From: Haloplanus sp. HW8-1
GTDB taxonomy: Archaea; Halobacteriota; Halobacteria; Halobacteriales; Haloferacaceae
Assembly: GCF_023703795.1 (NCBI RefSeq)
Contig: NZ_CP098518.1
Span: forward strand, 744,001 to 808,000
Reading direction: 5' to 3'
DNA: 64,000 nt
Part shown: piece by piece, positions 51,323 to 60,526 of the stretch
Numbering within the stretch: position 1 is the stretch's first letter
How the letters are laid out: every line of letters starts with the position of its first letter
Position numbers and translations under genes: made by a program
Notes under the pieces: model-generated
What the model saw: the letters and a program-made list of their open reading frames with translations, nothing else
The model's database searches: none
What the model was told of the DNA's origin: nothing

Positions 51323-51586
51323 TCACTCGTCCCGTTCGACGGCGTAGTCGGCCAGCAACTCGCGTGCCCGTTCGAGATGCCGGGCCCGCCCTTCGTGGCT
51401 CGCGTCGGCGATGACCCGCAGTTTGTGTCGCACTCGACAGAGGGAGCCGGGGTCCAAGCCTTCTCCGCTCCGTGTACGATCCCAGAGCGCGGCGGCGAGT
51501 CGGTCCAGTCGCTGTTCCTCACCGGTGTCCGGTGGCTCCTCGATGGCGTCGAGCAGCCGCCTGTTCACCTCCCGGAGCGTGCGCAT
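51323..51586 (-). CDS. Small helical conserved protein
   Basis: I choose ATG 51586 (Met-Arg-Thr-Leu-Arg-Glu-Val-Asn), giving 87 residues; the frame stays open further upstream, but into repeat DNA near the tRNA. The protein is entirely helical, with Arg-Leu-Asp-Arg-Leu-Ala-Ala-Ala-Leu-Trp and Leu-Arg-Val-Ile-Ala-Asp-Ala-Ser. No family is recognised. Confidence 0.6.
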   Translation of the reverse strand: MRTLREVNRRLLDAIEEPPDTGEEQRLDRLAAALWDRTRSGEGLDPGSLCRVRHKLRVIADASHEGRARHLERARELLADYAVERDE

Positions 51587-51682
51587 GGGCTCCCTTGGGA
51601 CCGAACTCCGAAATACCTTCAGCAGCGCACGGCCGAGCACCGTCTCGACCACGTGCGTCGCGACGCCGACCGTATCGATACC

Positions 51683-51917
51683 TCGCTGTCGTTCGGTCTC
51701 GGGAGTTCGCGAGAAACGCCCCGGCGGCGTCCCCACGCGAACGTGGGGGCTGGTCGGGACCGAACGAAGTGAGCGTCCCGGCGGCGATTTGAACTCGCTC
51801 ACTTCGCTTCGCTCGTTCGCTGCTCAAATCGCTACGTCGTCCGTTTCTGCCGACCGGGACGCCTCGCTGTCGCTCGGCGTCGTAGGTCGGCAGAAACGTC
51901 CCGGCGGCGATTTGAAC
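51683..51917. repeat. Degenerate repeats of the tRNA-Arg 3' end
   Basis: The 21-bp tRNA 3' segment at 51897-51917 (CGTCCCGGCGGCGATTTGA plus AC) recurs exactly at 51774-51794. A third, shorter copy (16 of 17 bases) lies at 51713-51729. The sequence just before the first and last copies (CCTCGCTGTCG and a partly matching stretch) is also repeated. This is the usual trace of integration at a tRNA 3' end. No integrase gene is present between the copies, so only scars remain. Confidence 0.65.
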
Positions 51918-51969
51918 GCCGGTCCCTGGCTCCGGAAGCCAAGAGGATAGTCCACTACCCTACCGGGAC
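51897..51969 (-). tRNA. tRNA-Arg (CCG)
   Basis: This is a 73-nt type I tRNA. Acceptor 5' GTCCCGG pairs with 3' CCGGGAC, discriminator G. The anticodon arm TTGGC/GCCAG encloses loop TTCCGGA with anticodon CCG, reading the CGG codon. The T-loop reads GTTCAAATC. CCA is not encoded. A strong TATATA at 51999-52004 sits about 30-35 bp upstream, as expected for an archaeal tRNA promoter. Confidence 0.94.
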
Positions 51970-52139
51970 ACGTCGGGCCAATCTTGCCCGGAATCACGTA
52001 TATACCTATTGATCGTGCGCCGGCCGCCCCGAGTCGAGGATCGGCGGACGGCACTCACCGGTCCGGACGTTCGGTCGACGGTCTCAGTCGGTGAAGATCC
52101 AGTGGTACATATTTACGGATTGCGTCGACCGGTCACGAC

Positions 52140-53564
52140 ATGGGTCCCCGAAACTCCCTCTCCCGCCGACGAGTCGTTGCGCTGACCGGTGCGCTCGCAA
52201 CCGGGTCGCTCGCCGGCTGTGCGGGCGGCGAGACGGCCGATCCCTCCTCCGCGACGCCGACGGACGAGTCACGAACCACCACCGCGGGGACGCCGGCACG
52301 GACCGCCACGGAGACGGCACACGGTACCGGGCTCGTCGACGCCATCGAACGCGAAGCGGTGTCGTTCGATCCGGCCCCGGCCTCCGATGGGTTGGACGCC
52401 GTCGCCGCACGCCTCTCGGAGTCACCCCTCGTCGGCATCGGCGAGAACTCCCACGGTGTCGCCGAGTTCAAAACTCTCGTCGAACAAATCGTCCGCCGGC
52501 TCGTCGCCGACCACGGCTATCGACTGGTCGCCATCGAGGGGACGCTCGGCGATTTCGCCGCCGTCAACGACTACATCACCGGTGGCGGCGTCGACCTCGA
52601 TTCGGCGATGGCCGGACTCGACTTCTACTTCTGGCGGACGGCGGCGATCCGCGGACTGTTCGAGTGGCTGCGGGAGTTCAACGCCGGGCGTCCGCCCGCG
52701 GACCGAGCCGTCGTCCGGGGGTACGACGCCCAGTTTTTCGACGTGAACGCGACGGCCGTTCGCTCCTATCTGGATCGGGTCGATCCGGCGTATCTGGCGG
52801 CGATCGACGACGACTTGCGGCCGCTCACGGAGCCGCTCTACGAGCGACACGACGTCGAGTTCGTCACCGAGTCACGGACGTCGCTGTTCGGCGCGCTCCG
52901 CGACCGGCTCCGGGAACGCCGGGACGCGTACGTCGCCGCGAGTTCGGTCTCGGAGTGGCGGCTGATCCGTCGTCACCTCTGGACGCTCGAACGGGGGCTG
53001 CGATTCCAGGCGCACCTGAGCGCCGAGGCGTACACGCGGGGCAAACGCATCCGCGACGAGGCGATGGCGAAAAACGTCGCTTGGCTCCGCGACTGGACCG
53101 GCGCGGAGCGGGCCGTCGTCTTGGGAAGCTCGAACCACACCATGCGCAACGACGGGCTGGGCGACGACGAGGCCGCCCGGATGGGTCACCACCTGACTCG
53201 AACGTTCGGCGACGACTACTACTCTCTCGGCTGTCTGTTCGGAACCGGGCGCTTCACCGCGCCGACCGATTCCGACCGGTCCGCGTTCGCGACACACGAC
53301 CTCGACGGGCCGGTTCCGGGCACCCTCGCCGCGACGCTGGTCGACGCGGCTCGCTCGCCGCTCTTCCTCGATTTCGAGTCGGCCCGCGACCGGCCACCCG
53401 TCGACGCCTTGCTCGACGACACCGACAGGGTGCAGTTCTCGGTCCCCCGGGCCGCGAAACGGGGTGCGCTCCCGCTGTCGATGGCCGCCGACGCAGTGTA
53501 CGACGGCGTCGTCTTCGTCCGGACCGCCTCGCCGGCGTCGTTCTCGGCGGCGGACGGATCGTGA
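52140..53564 (+). CDS. Erythromycin esterase-like lipoprotein
   Basis: This 474-residue protein has an Arg-Arg-Arg Tat-like start and Leu-Ala-Gly-Cys (Cys27). The EreA-type domain shows Gly-Ile-Gly-Glu-Asn-Ser-His-Gly and Ser-Ser-Asn-His-Thr-Met, which carry the catalytic histidines and a Glu of the family. Members hydrolyse macrolide lactones or have unknown substrates; in an archaeon the substrate is uncertain. Surface location is predicted from the lipobox. Confidence 0.87.
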   Translation: MGPRNSLSRRRVVALTGALATGSLAGCAGGETADPSSATPTDESRTTTAGTPARTATETAHGTGLVDAIEREAVSFDPAPASDGLDAVAARLSESPLVGIGENSHGVAEFKTLVEQIVRRLVADHGYRLVAIEGTLGDFAAVNDYITGGGVDLDSAMAGLDFYFWRTAAIRGLFEWLREFNAGRPPADRAVVRGYDAQFFDVNATAVRSYLDRVDPAYLAAIDDDLRPLTEPLYERHDVEFVTESRTSLFGALRDRLRERRDAYVAASSVSEWRLIRRHLWTLERGLRFQAHLSAEAYTRGKRIRDEAMAKNVAWLRDWTGAERAVVLGSSNHTMRNDGLGDDEAARMGHHLTRTFGDDYYSLGCLFGTGRFTAPTDSDRSAFATHDLDGPVPGTLAATLVDAARSPLFLDFESARDRPPVDALLDDTDRVQFSVPRAAKRGALPLSMAADAVYDGVVFVRTASPASFSAADGS

Positions 53565-53631
53565 CCGTTCCGTCCCGGACCGCGGGGCGGAACGCACGGT
53601 CGTCGACGGACGCGGCGGGAACGAAATCGTG

Positions 53632-54936
53632 ATGCGCGTGGAGCCGAAACCGGCAGACGCGATGAGCGTGCTGGATCTGGACCGCCGCGTGTTCGCGCTG
53701 GGCCTGGCGCGGATGGCCGATGCCATCGGGAACTCCTTTCTGATCGTCGTCCTGCCGCTGTATCTGGCGAGCGGACGAATCCCCATCGAGGCGTTGGTCG
53801 GGACGGAACTGTCGATTCTCGGCGCCTCGCTGACGGTCACGGAGTACCTCCTCGTCGGCCTCGTCCTCTCGCTCTTTGGCTTCCTGAACAGTTTCGCCCA
53901 GCCGTTCACGGGGCGGCTCTCCGATCGGACGGGGCGCCGCCGCGCGTTCATTCTCTTTGGCCTCCTGCTTCTTGGCGCCGCGAGCGGGGCGTACGCCCTC
54001 GTTTCGTCGTACTGGCTCGTGGTCGCCCTGCGGATCCTCCAGGGGATCGGTGCCGCCTTCACTATCCCCAGTACCGTGGCGCTCGTGAACGAACTCGCCA
54101 CCGCGACCGACCGCGGCAGCAACTTCGGCGTGTTCAACACCTTCCGCCTGATCGGCTTCGGCTTCGGACCCATCGTCGCCGGAATCGTCGTCGAGGCCCG
54201 CGGCTTCGACGCCGCCTTCGCCGTCGCCGTCGCGGGCGCGACGGTCAGCTTTCTGACCGTCTGGGCGTTCGTCTCGGATCCCGACCGACCCGCCGCGGAG
54301 GCGAGCGACGACCTCTCCGTGACCGTTCGCGGCGACGGTCGCCTCCTCGATCCGGTGTTCGCGCTCGGCCTCGGCACCGTCGCCATGGGAATCTGCATCG
54401 CCATGTTCGCCACGCTGGAGGGTCGGATCAACGAACGCCTGAGCCAGGGCACCCTCTGGTTCGGGGTGCAGTTCGGCGCCGTCACCCTCGCCAACGTGGC
54501 CTTCCAGATCCCAGTCGGGCGGGCCGCCGACCGCTACGGACGCCGACCGTTCCTGCTCGTCGGGTTCGGCCTGCTCGTGCCGGCGACGGTCGCCCAGGGA
54601 TACGTCCTCACGCCCGCGCTGATGGTGGTGAACCGCTTTCTCCTGGGCGTCGCGGTGGCGCTCGTGTTCGCTCCCTCGCTGGCCGTCGCCGGTGATCTCG
54701 CCCGAGAGGGGGAGTCGGGTACCACGCTCTCGGTGCTGACGATGGCGTTCGGCCTCGGTGTCGCCGTCGGTCCCCTCGCCTCGGGCTATCTGGAGCGGTT
54801 CGGGTTTGCCGTCCCCTTCCTCGCGGCCGGGGCGCTGGCGACGCTCGCGTTGGTGCTCGTCGGGACGCAAGTGACGGAGACCGGGGAGCCCGAACGGCGC
54901 GTCGAGTGGCCGTGGTCGCGGTCGTCGGGCGACTGA
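53632..54936 (+). CDS. MFS transporter
   Basis: I choose ATG 53632; a second ATG lies ten codons later. The 434-residue protein has twelve helices with MFS motif A (Gly-Arg-Leu-Ser-Asp-Arg-Thr-Gly-Arg-Arg) between helices 2 and 3 and a related Gly-Arg-Ala-Ala-Asp-Arg-Tyr-Gly-Arg-Arg in the second half. It is a probable proton-driven exporter. The substrate is not evident, and the gene 67 bp upstream (erythromycin esterase-like) gives only weak support for drug or macrolide export. Confidence 0.87.
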   Translation: MRVEPKPADAMSVLDLDRRVFALGLARMADAIGNSFLIVVLPLYLASGRIPIEALVGTELSILGASLTVTEYLLVGLVLSLFGFLNSFAQPFTGRLSDRTGRRRAFILFGLLLLGAASGAYALVSSYWLVVALRILQGIGAAFTIPSTVALVNELATATDRGSNFGVFNTFRLIGFGFGPIVAGIVVEARGFDAAFAVAVAGATVSFLTVWAFVSDPDRPAAEASDDLSVTVRGDGRLLDPVFALGLGTVAMGICIAMFATLEGRINERLSQGTLWFGVQFGAVTLANVAFQIPVGRAADRYGRRPFLLVGFGLLVPATVAQGYVLTPALMVVNRFLLGVAVALVFAPSLAVAGDLAREGESGTTLSVLTMAFGLGVAVGPLASGYLERFGFAVPFLAAGALATLALVLVGTQVTETGEPERRVEWPWSRSSGD

Positions 54937-54946
54937 CGGCGCGGGC

Positions 54947-55720
54947 CTACTCGAACTCGGGGTCGCGCTTCTCGACGAACGCGTCCATCCCCTCGCGCTG
55001 GTCGTGGGTCCCGAACAGGCCACTCCAGGCCCGCCGCTCCACGGTGAGTCCCCCCTCGCCCCCCGTCTCGTGGTAGGCGTTCAGCGCCTCCTTCGCGGCG
55101 TAGAGGGCGTGACGGGGTTTGGCGGCGAGTTCCGACGCCATCTCGTCGACGTGGTCGTAGAGGTCGTCGTGGGCGACCACGTCTCCGACGAGCCCCCGTT
55201 CGTAGGCGTCCTGTGCGTCGAGGCGGTCGCCGAAGAAGATCAGCCGGCGTGCCGTCTCGTCGGGCACGAGTCGCTGGAGAAGCTGTGTGCCACCCCATCC
55301 GGGGATGATGCCGAGGTCGATTTCGGTCTGGCCGACGGCGGCGCGCTCGCTCGCCACACGCAGATCACAGGCGAGGGCGAACTCGCAGCCGCCGCCGAAG
55401 GCGTAGCCGTTGATGGCGGCGATGGTGACGCCGGGAAACTCGATCAGGTCGCGGACGACCGCCTGGCCGCGTTCGGCGTAGGCGAGCGCCTCGGGCGTCG
55501 AGAACTCCTTCATGTAGTCGATGTCGGCGCCGGCGATGAACGCGTCCTCGCCCGCACCCGTGAGTACCAACACGCGGGCCGCCTCGTCCTCGGCCTCGGC
55601 GATGGCGTCCCCAATCTCGTCGAGCGTCTCGCTGTTCATCGCGTTCAACGCGTCGGGGCGGTCGACCGTGAGACGAGCGATGCCGTCCGTGACGTCGAGC
55701 GTAACGGTGTTCCAGGACAC
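54947..55720 (-). CDS. Enoyl-CoA hydratase/isomerase
   Basis: I choose GTG 55720 (Val-Ser-Trp-Asn-Thr-Val-Thr-Leu). The 257-residue crotonase has the oxyanion-hole segment Ala-Gly-Ala-Asp-Ile and the two catalytic glutamates in Gly-Gly-Gly-Cys-Glu-Phe-Ala and Gln-Thr-Glu-Ile-Asp-Leu-Gly-Ile-Ile-Pro-Gly. Both glutamates support true enoyl-CoA hydration in fatty-acid or amino-acid catabolism. Confidence 0.9.
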   Translation of the reverse strand: MSWNTVTLDVTDGIARLTVDRPDALNAMNSETLDEIGDAIAEAEDEAARVLVLTGAGEDAFIAGADIDYMKEFSTPEALAYAERGQAVVRDLIEFPGVTIAAINGYAFGGGCEFALACDLRVASERAAVGQTEIDLGIIPGWGGTQLLQRLVPDETARRLIFFGDRLDAQDAYERGLVGDVVAHDDLYDHVDEMASELAAKPRHALYAAKEALNAYHETGGEGGLTVERRAWSGLFGTHDQREGMDAFVEKRDPEFE

Positions 55721-55946
55721 GCCTCTCCGGAGGACTGCCAAGACGTTAATCGTTCGGGGTCCGCTCACGGGTGTGGTGATGCGGGTTAGCGAGGCACCGC
55801 CGCCGTGGCCGGTCCGAGAGCGGGGGCCGCCTCGATCGGTCGGCTACGCGCTCCCGAGTTGGGCGGTCGAGATGGCCTCACGCATCGGCAGGCGTCCCGG
55901 CACGTACCGTATTGAACCGCAAACCGAGCGTCCGACGATCGACGAG

Positions 55947-56318
55947 TTACGACAGCAGAACGGCGTTGACCTGTCCGGTCTGTCCGGGTCGCGAGGTGAC
56001 GCGGGCGCGCCCCGCGCTCGTCTCGATGATCGCGCCCTTCGTGATGATGTTTCGGCGAGCGTAGTTCGTGTTCGACGGGTTCTCGGTCACGTTCTCAATC
56101 TCGGCCTCGACAGTCTCGCCGCCGTCGGCGACGTGCGCGACGTTCGTGGCGAGCGCGCGGGTCTTGGTCCCGGTGCCGCGCGCGTCGATGGTCTGGAAGC
56201 GGGGCTCGCCGACCGTCGTCTCGGCTGGCTGGCGGCCGAGCTGGTATCGCTTCTTGTTTCGGAACGGCCGGAGGCGGCCGCCCGTCCGCTTGCGTGTCGA
56301 GCGTCCCTGGTCTTTCAT
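55947..56318 (-). CDS. rps8e: Ribosomal protein S8e
   Basis: This 123-residue protein begins Met-Lys-Asp-Gln-Gly-Arg-Ser-Thr-Arg-Lys-Arg-Thr-Gly-Gly-Arg, the archaeal S8e signature, and ends in Gly-Gln-Val-Asn-Ala-Val-Leu-Leu. It is part of the small subunit. Archaeal length is normal. Confidence 0.96.
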   Translation of the reverse strand: MKDQGRSTRKRTGGRLRPFRNKKRYQLGRQPAETTVGEPRFQTIDARGTGTKTRALATNVAHVADGGETVEAEIENVTENPSNTNYARRNIITKGAIIETSAGRARVTSRPGQTGQVNAVLLS

Positions 56319-56410
56319 ACCGCTATCCAGTTCCAGCAGCTACTTGAATCGCTCGGAACGCGGAGCCGGAACGGATAGGGTTTAGTGATCCGCGATACCC
56401 TCTGTGGGTC

Positions 56411-56878
56411 ATGAGCCTCGAAGCCGCGGTGGCGGCACCGTTCCGCGACCGGGGCCGATCCCGTCTCGGGGAAGGAGAGTTCGTGGTCGCGCTCTCGCTG
56501 GACCGTGACTGGTTCACACCCGATCAGGCCAAGCGACTCGTCGATGTCGCGGCCGGCCGAGGCCTCGTCTCCCGCGAGGAGGACGACTTGGTCGCGGAGT
56601 TCGACCCCGCGTCGGTCACCATCCCCGACGGCTTCGTCCCCGACGAGTCGATCCTCCGCGAACAGTCCGCGTTCGAGCGCGTGCTCGCGGCCCTCGTCGA
56701 CGCCGGCATCGAGAAACAGGAGGCCGTCGCGGCCATCAACGAGCGACAGCGCGAACTCGGCGTCACCATCGAGGCCGCGGCCGTCCTCTATGCCCGCCGC
56801 CGGGGGGTCGACGTCGACGACGCTGCCGACCGAGCCCTCGCCGATCTCCGGGCGGGTGCGGGGACGGACGATCCGTGA
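56411..56878 (+). CDS. DUF2240 protein
   Basis: This 155-residue protein has a winged-helix-like N-terminal half (Trp-Phe-Thr-Pro-Asp-Gln-Ala-Lys-Arg-Leu-Val-Asp-Val-Ala) and a helical C-terminal half (Ile-Asn-Glu-Arg-Gln-Arg-Glu-Leu-Gly-Val). DUF2240 is archaeal and of unknown function, possibly nucleic-acid-binding. It is divergent from S8e. Confidence 0.83.
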   Translation: MSLEAAVAAPFRDRGRSRLGEGEFVVALSLDRDWFTPDQAKRLVDVAAGRGLVSREEDDLVAEFDPASVTIPDGFVPDESILREQSAFERVLAALVDAGIEKQEAVAAINERQRELGVTIEAAAVLYARRRGVDVDDAADRALADLRAGAGTDDP

Positions 56879-56961
56879 CTCAGACAGACTGCTGTACGTC
56901 GGTTCCGGCGGTCACCGAACACGGAGCAGCGACCGCCGGCAAACCGCTACGGTAAGCCGTA

Positions 56962-58062
56962 TCAGTCGTCGCTGTCGGCGACTTCGAGGTCGGGGCCGCC
57001 GCTCGCCTCGCTCTCTACGCTGACGCCCTCCCAGTCGTGATCCACGTGGTACCCCTCCCGTTCTCTCGCGCTTCGGGCGACGCGAACGAACTCGGCGTTG
57101 TCCCGTGCCCGTGGGATGGTGTGTCCACCGCAGTAGGAGAGACCCGAACGGATCCCGGCACAGAAGTCGGCCGCGACGTCCGCCACGGGCCCCTTGTACG
57201 GGGTCAGTGCCTCGACCCCTTCGTCGGCGTCGACGTCGGCTCCCTTGTCGTCGCGCTCCTCCGCGGCGGCGGTGGTCGCCATTCCCCGCGACCGCTTGTA
57301 CCGCGTACCGTCGACCTCGACGATCGCACCCGGCGCCTCGTCGGTCCCGGCAAAGAGACTGCCGAGCATCACGGTGTCGGCTCCGGCCATCAGTGCCTTC
57401 ACCGCGTCGCCGGAGGTGCGGATCCCGCCGTCCGCACAGATCCGGACGTCCAGATCCGCCGCCACCCGGGCACAGTCGTCGACCGCGGTCAACTGGGGGA
57501 CGCCGGCGCCGGCGACCTTTCGCGTCGTGCAGTGTGATCCCGGGCCGATCCCGACTTTCACGCAGTCGGCGCCCGCCGCCGCCAGATCCTCGACCCCCGC
57601 CGGCGTCGCGACGTTGCCGGCGACGAGGTCGGTCCCCGGGAACGCGCCGGCGATATCCTCGACGGCGGTGAGCGCGCGTTCGAGGTGACCGTGGGCGACG
57701 TCGACGACGAGGGCGTCGACGCCAGCCTCGACCAGCGCGGCGCTCCGGGCGACGTAGTCCTCGTCGATGCCGACCGCGGCGCCGACCTGCTCGCCCGCGG
57801 CCACCACTCGCTCGACCTGTCTGGCCTGTTCGTCCGGCGAGAGAAACCGGTGCAACACGCCGAACCCCCCCGCGCGACCGAGACCGATCGCCATCTCCGC
57901 TTCGGTCACCGTATCCATCGCCGCGGAGACGAGCGGCGTCTCTAGGTCGACGGTCGGCGTGAACGTCGTCGTGAGATCGACGTCGTCACGGCTGTCGACC
58001 GGCGACCGCTTCGGCACGAGGAGCACGTCACCATAGCTCAGGCCGGTTCGAAGGTCATCCAT
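56962..58062 (-). CDS. IMP dehydrogenase/GMP reductase family enzyme without CBS domains
   Basis: This 366-residue protein is an uninterrupted TIM barrel with the active-site loop [11 protein letters not shown] (catalytic Cys) and the Asp-Gly-Gly-Ile-Arg segment. Bacterial IMP dehydrogenases are about 490 residues with a CBS pair; here the CBS region is absent, as in GMP reductases and some archaeal enzymes. It converts IMP to XMP or, if a GMP reductase, GMP to IMP. The two cannot be separated with certainty by eye. Confidence 0.85.
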   Translation of the reverse strand: MDDLRTGLSYGDVLLVPKRSPVDSRDDVDLTTTFTPTVDLETPLVSAAMDTVTEAEMAIGLGRAGGFGVLHRFLSPDEQARQVERVVAAGEQVGAAVGIDEDYVARSAALVEAGVDALVVDVAHGHLERALTAVEDIAGAFPGTDLVAGNVATPAGVEDLAAAGADCVKVGIGPGSHCTTRKVAGAGVPQLTAVDDCARVAADLDVRICADGGIRTSGDAVKALMAGADTVMLGSLFAGTDEAPGAIVEVDGTRYKRSRGMATTAAAEERDDKGADVDADEGVEALTPYKGPVADVAADFCAGIRSGLSYCGGHTIPRARDNAEFVRVARSAREREGYHVDHDWEGVSVESEASGGPDLEVADSDD

Positions 58063-58241
58063 ACCCCTCCTGAGAAAGTGATCCGAACTGTTAAACCCCG
58101 CGACTCGCCGGGCTGACCGGAGCGGGAGACGGCCGATCAGGCCCCAGTACGGGCCGTGTGATCCGCCGTCGACCCCAACCCCGAGTGTCGGTTCGCGGCC
58201 CTCCGGCCGGGAAGCCGTCGGGGTCCCCGTGCCGGCACCGG

Positions 58242-59414
58242 TCAGTCGAGGGCCGCGGCGAGATTCGCGGCGATTTCGGCACCGAGCCCGGCCTTCGATC
58301 CCGCGTATCGGTCGACGGCGTCCGGACGAACGACGAGCGCGTTCGTCTCCGCCCCGCCCATCACCGAGGCGTCGTTGGCGACGACGAACGCGAGGTCGAC
58401 TCGGTCGCGTAGCGCGGTCGCCCGCTCGACCATGGCGTCCTCGTCCCCGCTCGTCTCAACTTTGAAGCCGACCATCGTGAGGTCGGGATGCTCGGCCCGG
58501 ACCGAGTCCAGGAGCTTCGGTGTCGGCTCCAGATCGAGGGTGATCGCCTCGCCGGAGCGGATCTTCTCGTCCGCCGACCCGACGGTGAAATCGGAGATAG
58601 CGGCGGCGGAGACGAGGGCGTCCGCCCGGGTCGTTCCCGACTCGCCGCCGACCGCCGCACGGACGGCGTCGAGCATCTCGGCGGCGCTCTCGACGGCGCA
58701 CACGTCGGCGTAGTGGACGTCGGGGCCGTCGTGGACGAGGGTCACCGACGCGCCCCGAACGTGACAGGCGCGGGCGACCGCGCGGCCGGTTCGTCCGGAG
58801 GCGCGATTCGAGAGCGTCCGGACGGGGTCGATCGACTCCGTGGTCGCCCCGCTCGTGACGACGACGTGCCGACCTTCGAGCGTGTGTGGTGTCGTCGCGC
58901 GCGCCGCGGCGGTGACGATGGCGTCCTCGCTCGCGATCTTGGCCTTGCCCTCCTCGATGCGCGGGTCGACGAAGTCGACGCCCCACGATTCGACGCGCTC
59001 GATGGCGTCCAGTACGCCGGGGTGGTCGTACATGGGTTCGTGCATCGCGGGCGCGACGACGACCGGCACGTCCGCGCCGAGTGCCGTCGTCGCACAGGTC
59101 GTCACGGGCGTGTCGTCGACGGCCGCGGCCACCTTGCCGACGGTGTTCGCGGTGGCCGGAGCGATCAACAGCACGTCGGCCCACCCCTCCCGACCGCAGA
59201 GGTCGACGTGTTCGACCGCGCCCGTGAGTTCCGTGACCGGCGTGGCGTCGGTGGCGAACTGAAGTGCCCAAGGATGGAGGATACCGCGGGCAGCGTCGGT
59301 CATCACGGGTCTGACGCGCGCGCCGTGTCGCCGGAGTTCGTGGGCGAGTTCCACCGTCGTCACCGCCGCGATGCTCCCCGTGACGCCGAGTGCGACGTGA
59401 GTCCCCTCGAGCAT
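58242..59414 (-). CDS. coaBC: Bifunctional CoaBC (phosphopantothenoylcysteine synthetase/decarboxylase)
   Basis: ATG 59414 gives 390 residues. The N-terminal flavin domain has Leu-Gly-Val-Thr-Gly-Ser-Ile-Ala-Ala, the decarboxylase signature Pro-Ala-Met-His-Glu-Pro-Met-Tyr and Ala-Pro-Ala-Thr-Ala-Asn-Thr; the C-terminal synthetase domain has Thr-Ser-Gly-Ala-Thr-Thr-Glu-Ser-Ile-Asp. It makes 4'-phosphopantetheine for coenzyme A. The start fits a leaderless message. Confidence 0.95.
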   Translation of the reverse strand: MLEGTHVALGVTGSIAAVTTVELAHELRRHGARVRPVMTDAARGILHPWALQFATDATPVTELTGAVEHVDLCGREGWADVLLIAPATANTVGKVAAAVDDTPVTTCATTALGADVPVVVAPAMHEPMYDHPGVLDAIERVESWGVDFVDPRIEEGKAKIASEDAIVTAAARATTPHTLEGRHVVVTSGATTESIDPVRTLSNRASGRTGRAVARACHVRGASVTLVHDGPDVHYADVCAVESAAEMLDAVRAAVGGESGTTRADALVSAAAISDFTVGSADEKIRSGEAITLDLEPTPKLLDSVRAEHPDLTMVGFKVETSGDEDAMVERATALRDRVDLAFVVANDASVMGGAETNALVVRPDAVDRYAGSKAGLGAEIAANLAAALD

Positions 59415-59565
59415 TCGTTCTACCTTTCGTGGCGAGGGTCTTAAGCGTCGGTCGTCGGGCGTCGACCGCCCGCAGTCGGCCGGCGACGGGCCGGCGGTAA
59501 TCGTAGGTGAACGGCGCCCTTTCCCCACCGAAACGGGTTTTTCACCGGCCGATGTACGGTGGTCC

Positions 59566-59817
59566 GTGACCCGCGAATCGGAACTCATGCTCTCCGTCCT
59601 GCTCGGCGTCCCCGCGGCAGTCGTCGGTCTCTTCCTCCTCACGATCGGTCCGGTCGGCTGGTTCGTCGCTGCCTTCCTGGGCATCGCCGTCATCGGTGCG
59701 TCTGCCGTGTTCGGCGACTCGGGGGGCGGTGGCGACCCGGATCGGACGAACTGCCCGCACTGTGGGTCGCGGACGGCCGCGGGCGAGGCCTGCGAGTACT
59801 GTGGTGATCCTCTCTAG
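59566..59817 (+). CDS. Small membrane protein with C-terminal zinc ribbon
   Basis: GTG 59566 gives 83 residues: two hydrophobic helices (about 8-27 and 30-49), a Gly/Asp linker and a zinc ribbon Cys63-Pro-His-Cys66 with Cys76-Glu-Tyr-Cys79. The ribbon would be cytoplasmic. Such proteins are frequent in haloarchaea and have no known function. Lies 102 bp before the START-like gene. Confidence 0.75.
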   Translation: MTRESELMLSVLLGVPAAVVGLFLLTIGPVGWFVAAFLGIAVIGASAVFGDSGGGGDPDRTNCPHCGSRTAAGEACEYCGDPL

Positions 59818-59919
59818 GTGGACCGGAGCCTCCGGCGGTAGCCGGCGTCGACGGTGACGGAAGGGAGCGTCCTCGGGTGGCGCGAAAACCCTTACCACGA
59901 CGCAGGCCGAGGGTCCCAC

Positions 59920-60477
59920 GTGGACCGTATCCACGTCAGCACCGTCGTCCACCTGTCGGCCGATGAGGTGTACGACTTCCTCGTCGACTTCCCGCGGTAC
60001 GCCCGGTACTCGGAGTACCTGACGGACGTACACGCCGACGGAGACGGCTCGCCGGGGACCCGGTATCGGCTTCGGTTCGCGTGGTGGAAACTCTCCTACA
60101 CCGCCCACACCGAGGTGACCGAGGCCGACCCGCCGGCACGGCTCGGCTGGCGAGTAATCCGTGATCTCGACGCCCGGGGCCGGTGGCGGGTCGACCGTCT
60201 CGATACCGTGCCCGCGAGTCTGCCGGACGAGGAGGGACCGGCCTGCCGCGTCCATCTCGAAGTCGAGTTCGACGCCGACTCCGTGGCCGGGGGAATCATC
60301 GACCTCCCGCGGTTCGTCTCCTTCGACTGGGTGGTCGAGAAGGTAAAACCGATCCTGGTCGAGGAGGCCGAGCGCGTGGTCGAACGGATCGTCGCCGACG
60401 TCGAGGGGCGCCAGCGGGAGGTGGAACTCGTCGTACACGAGGAACCGAGCGACGGGGGACGAGAAGCGAAATCGTGA
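59920..60477 (+). CDS. SRPBCC/START-like protein
   Basis: I choose GTG 59920, which lies about 30 bp after an AAAACCCTTACC promoter and suits a leaderless start. The 185-residue protein has the SRPBCC pattern: His-Val-Ser-Thr-Val-Val-His-Leu-Ser-Ala, then Tyr-Asp-Phe-Leu-Val-Asp-Phe-Pro-Arg-Tyr, strands through Trp-Arg-Val-Asp-Arg-Leu and a long C-terminal helix. It binds a hydrophobic ligand; coenzyme Q-binding COQ10-type is one option. It precedes trkA by 49 bp. Confidence 0.8.
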   Translation: MDRIHVSTVVHLSADEVYDFLVDFPRYARYSEYLTDVHADGDGSPGTRYRLRFAWWKLSYTAHTEVTEADPPARLGWRVIRDLDARGRWRVDRLDTVPASLPDEEGPACRVHLEVEFDADSVAGGIIDLPRFVSFDWVVEKVKPILVEEAERVVERIVADVEGRQREVELVVHEEPSDGGREAKS

Positions 60478-60526
60478 AACCGCGTGCGCGTCGATAGCGC
60501 CGTATGCACTCCGGGAGCGATCGACC

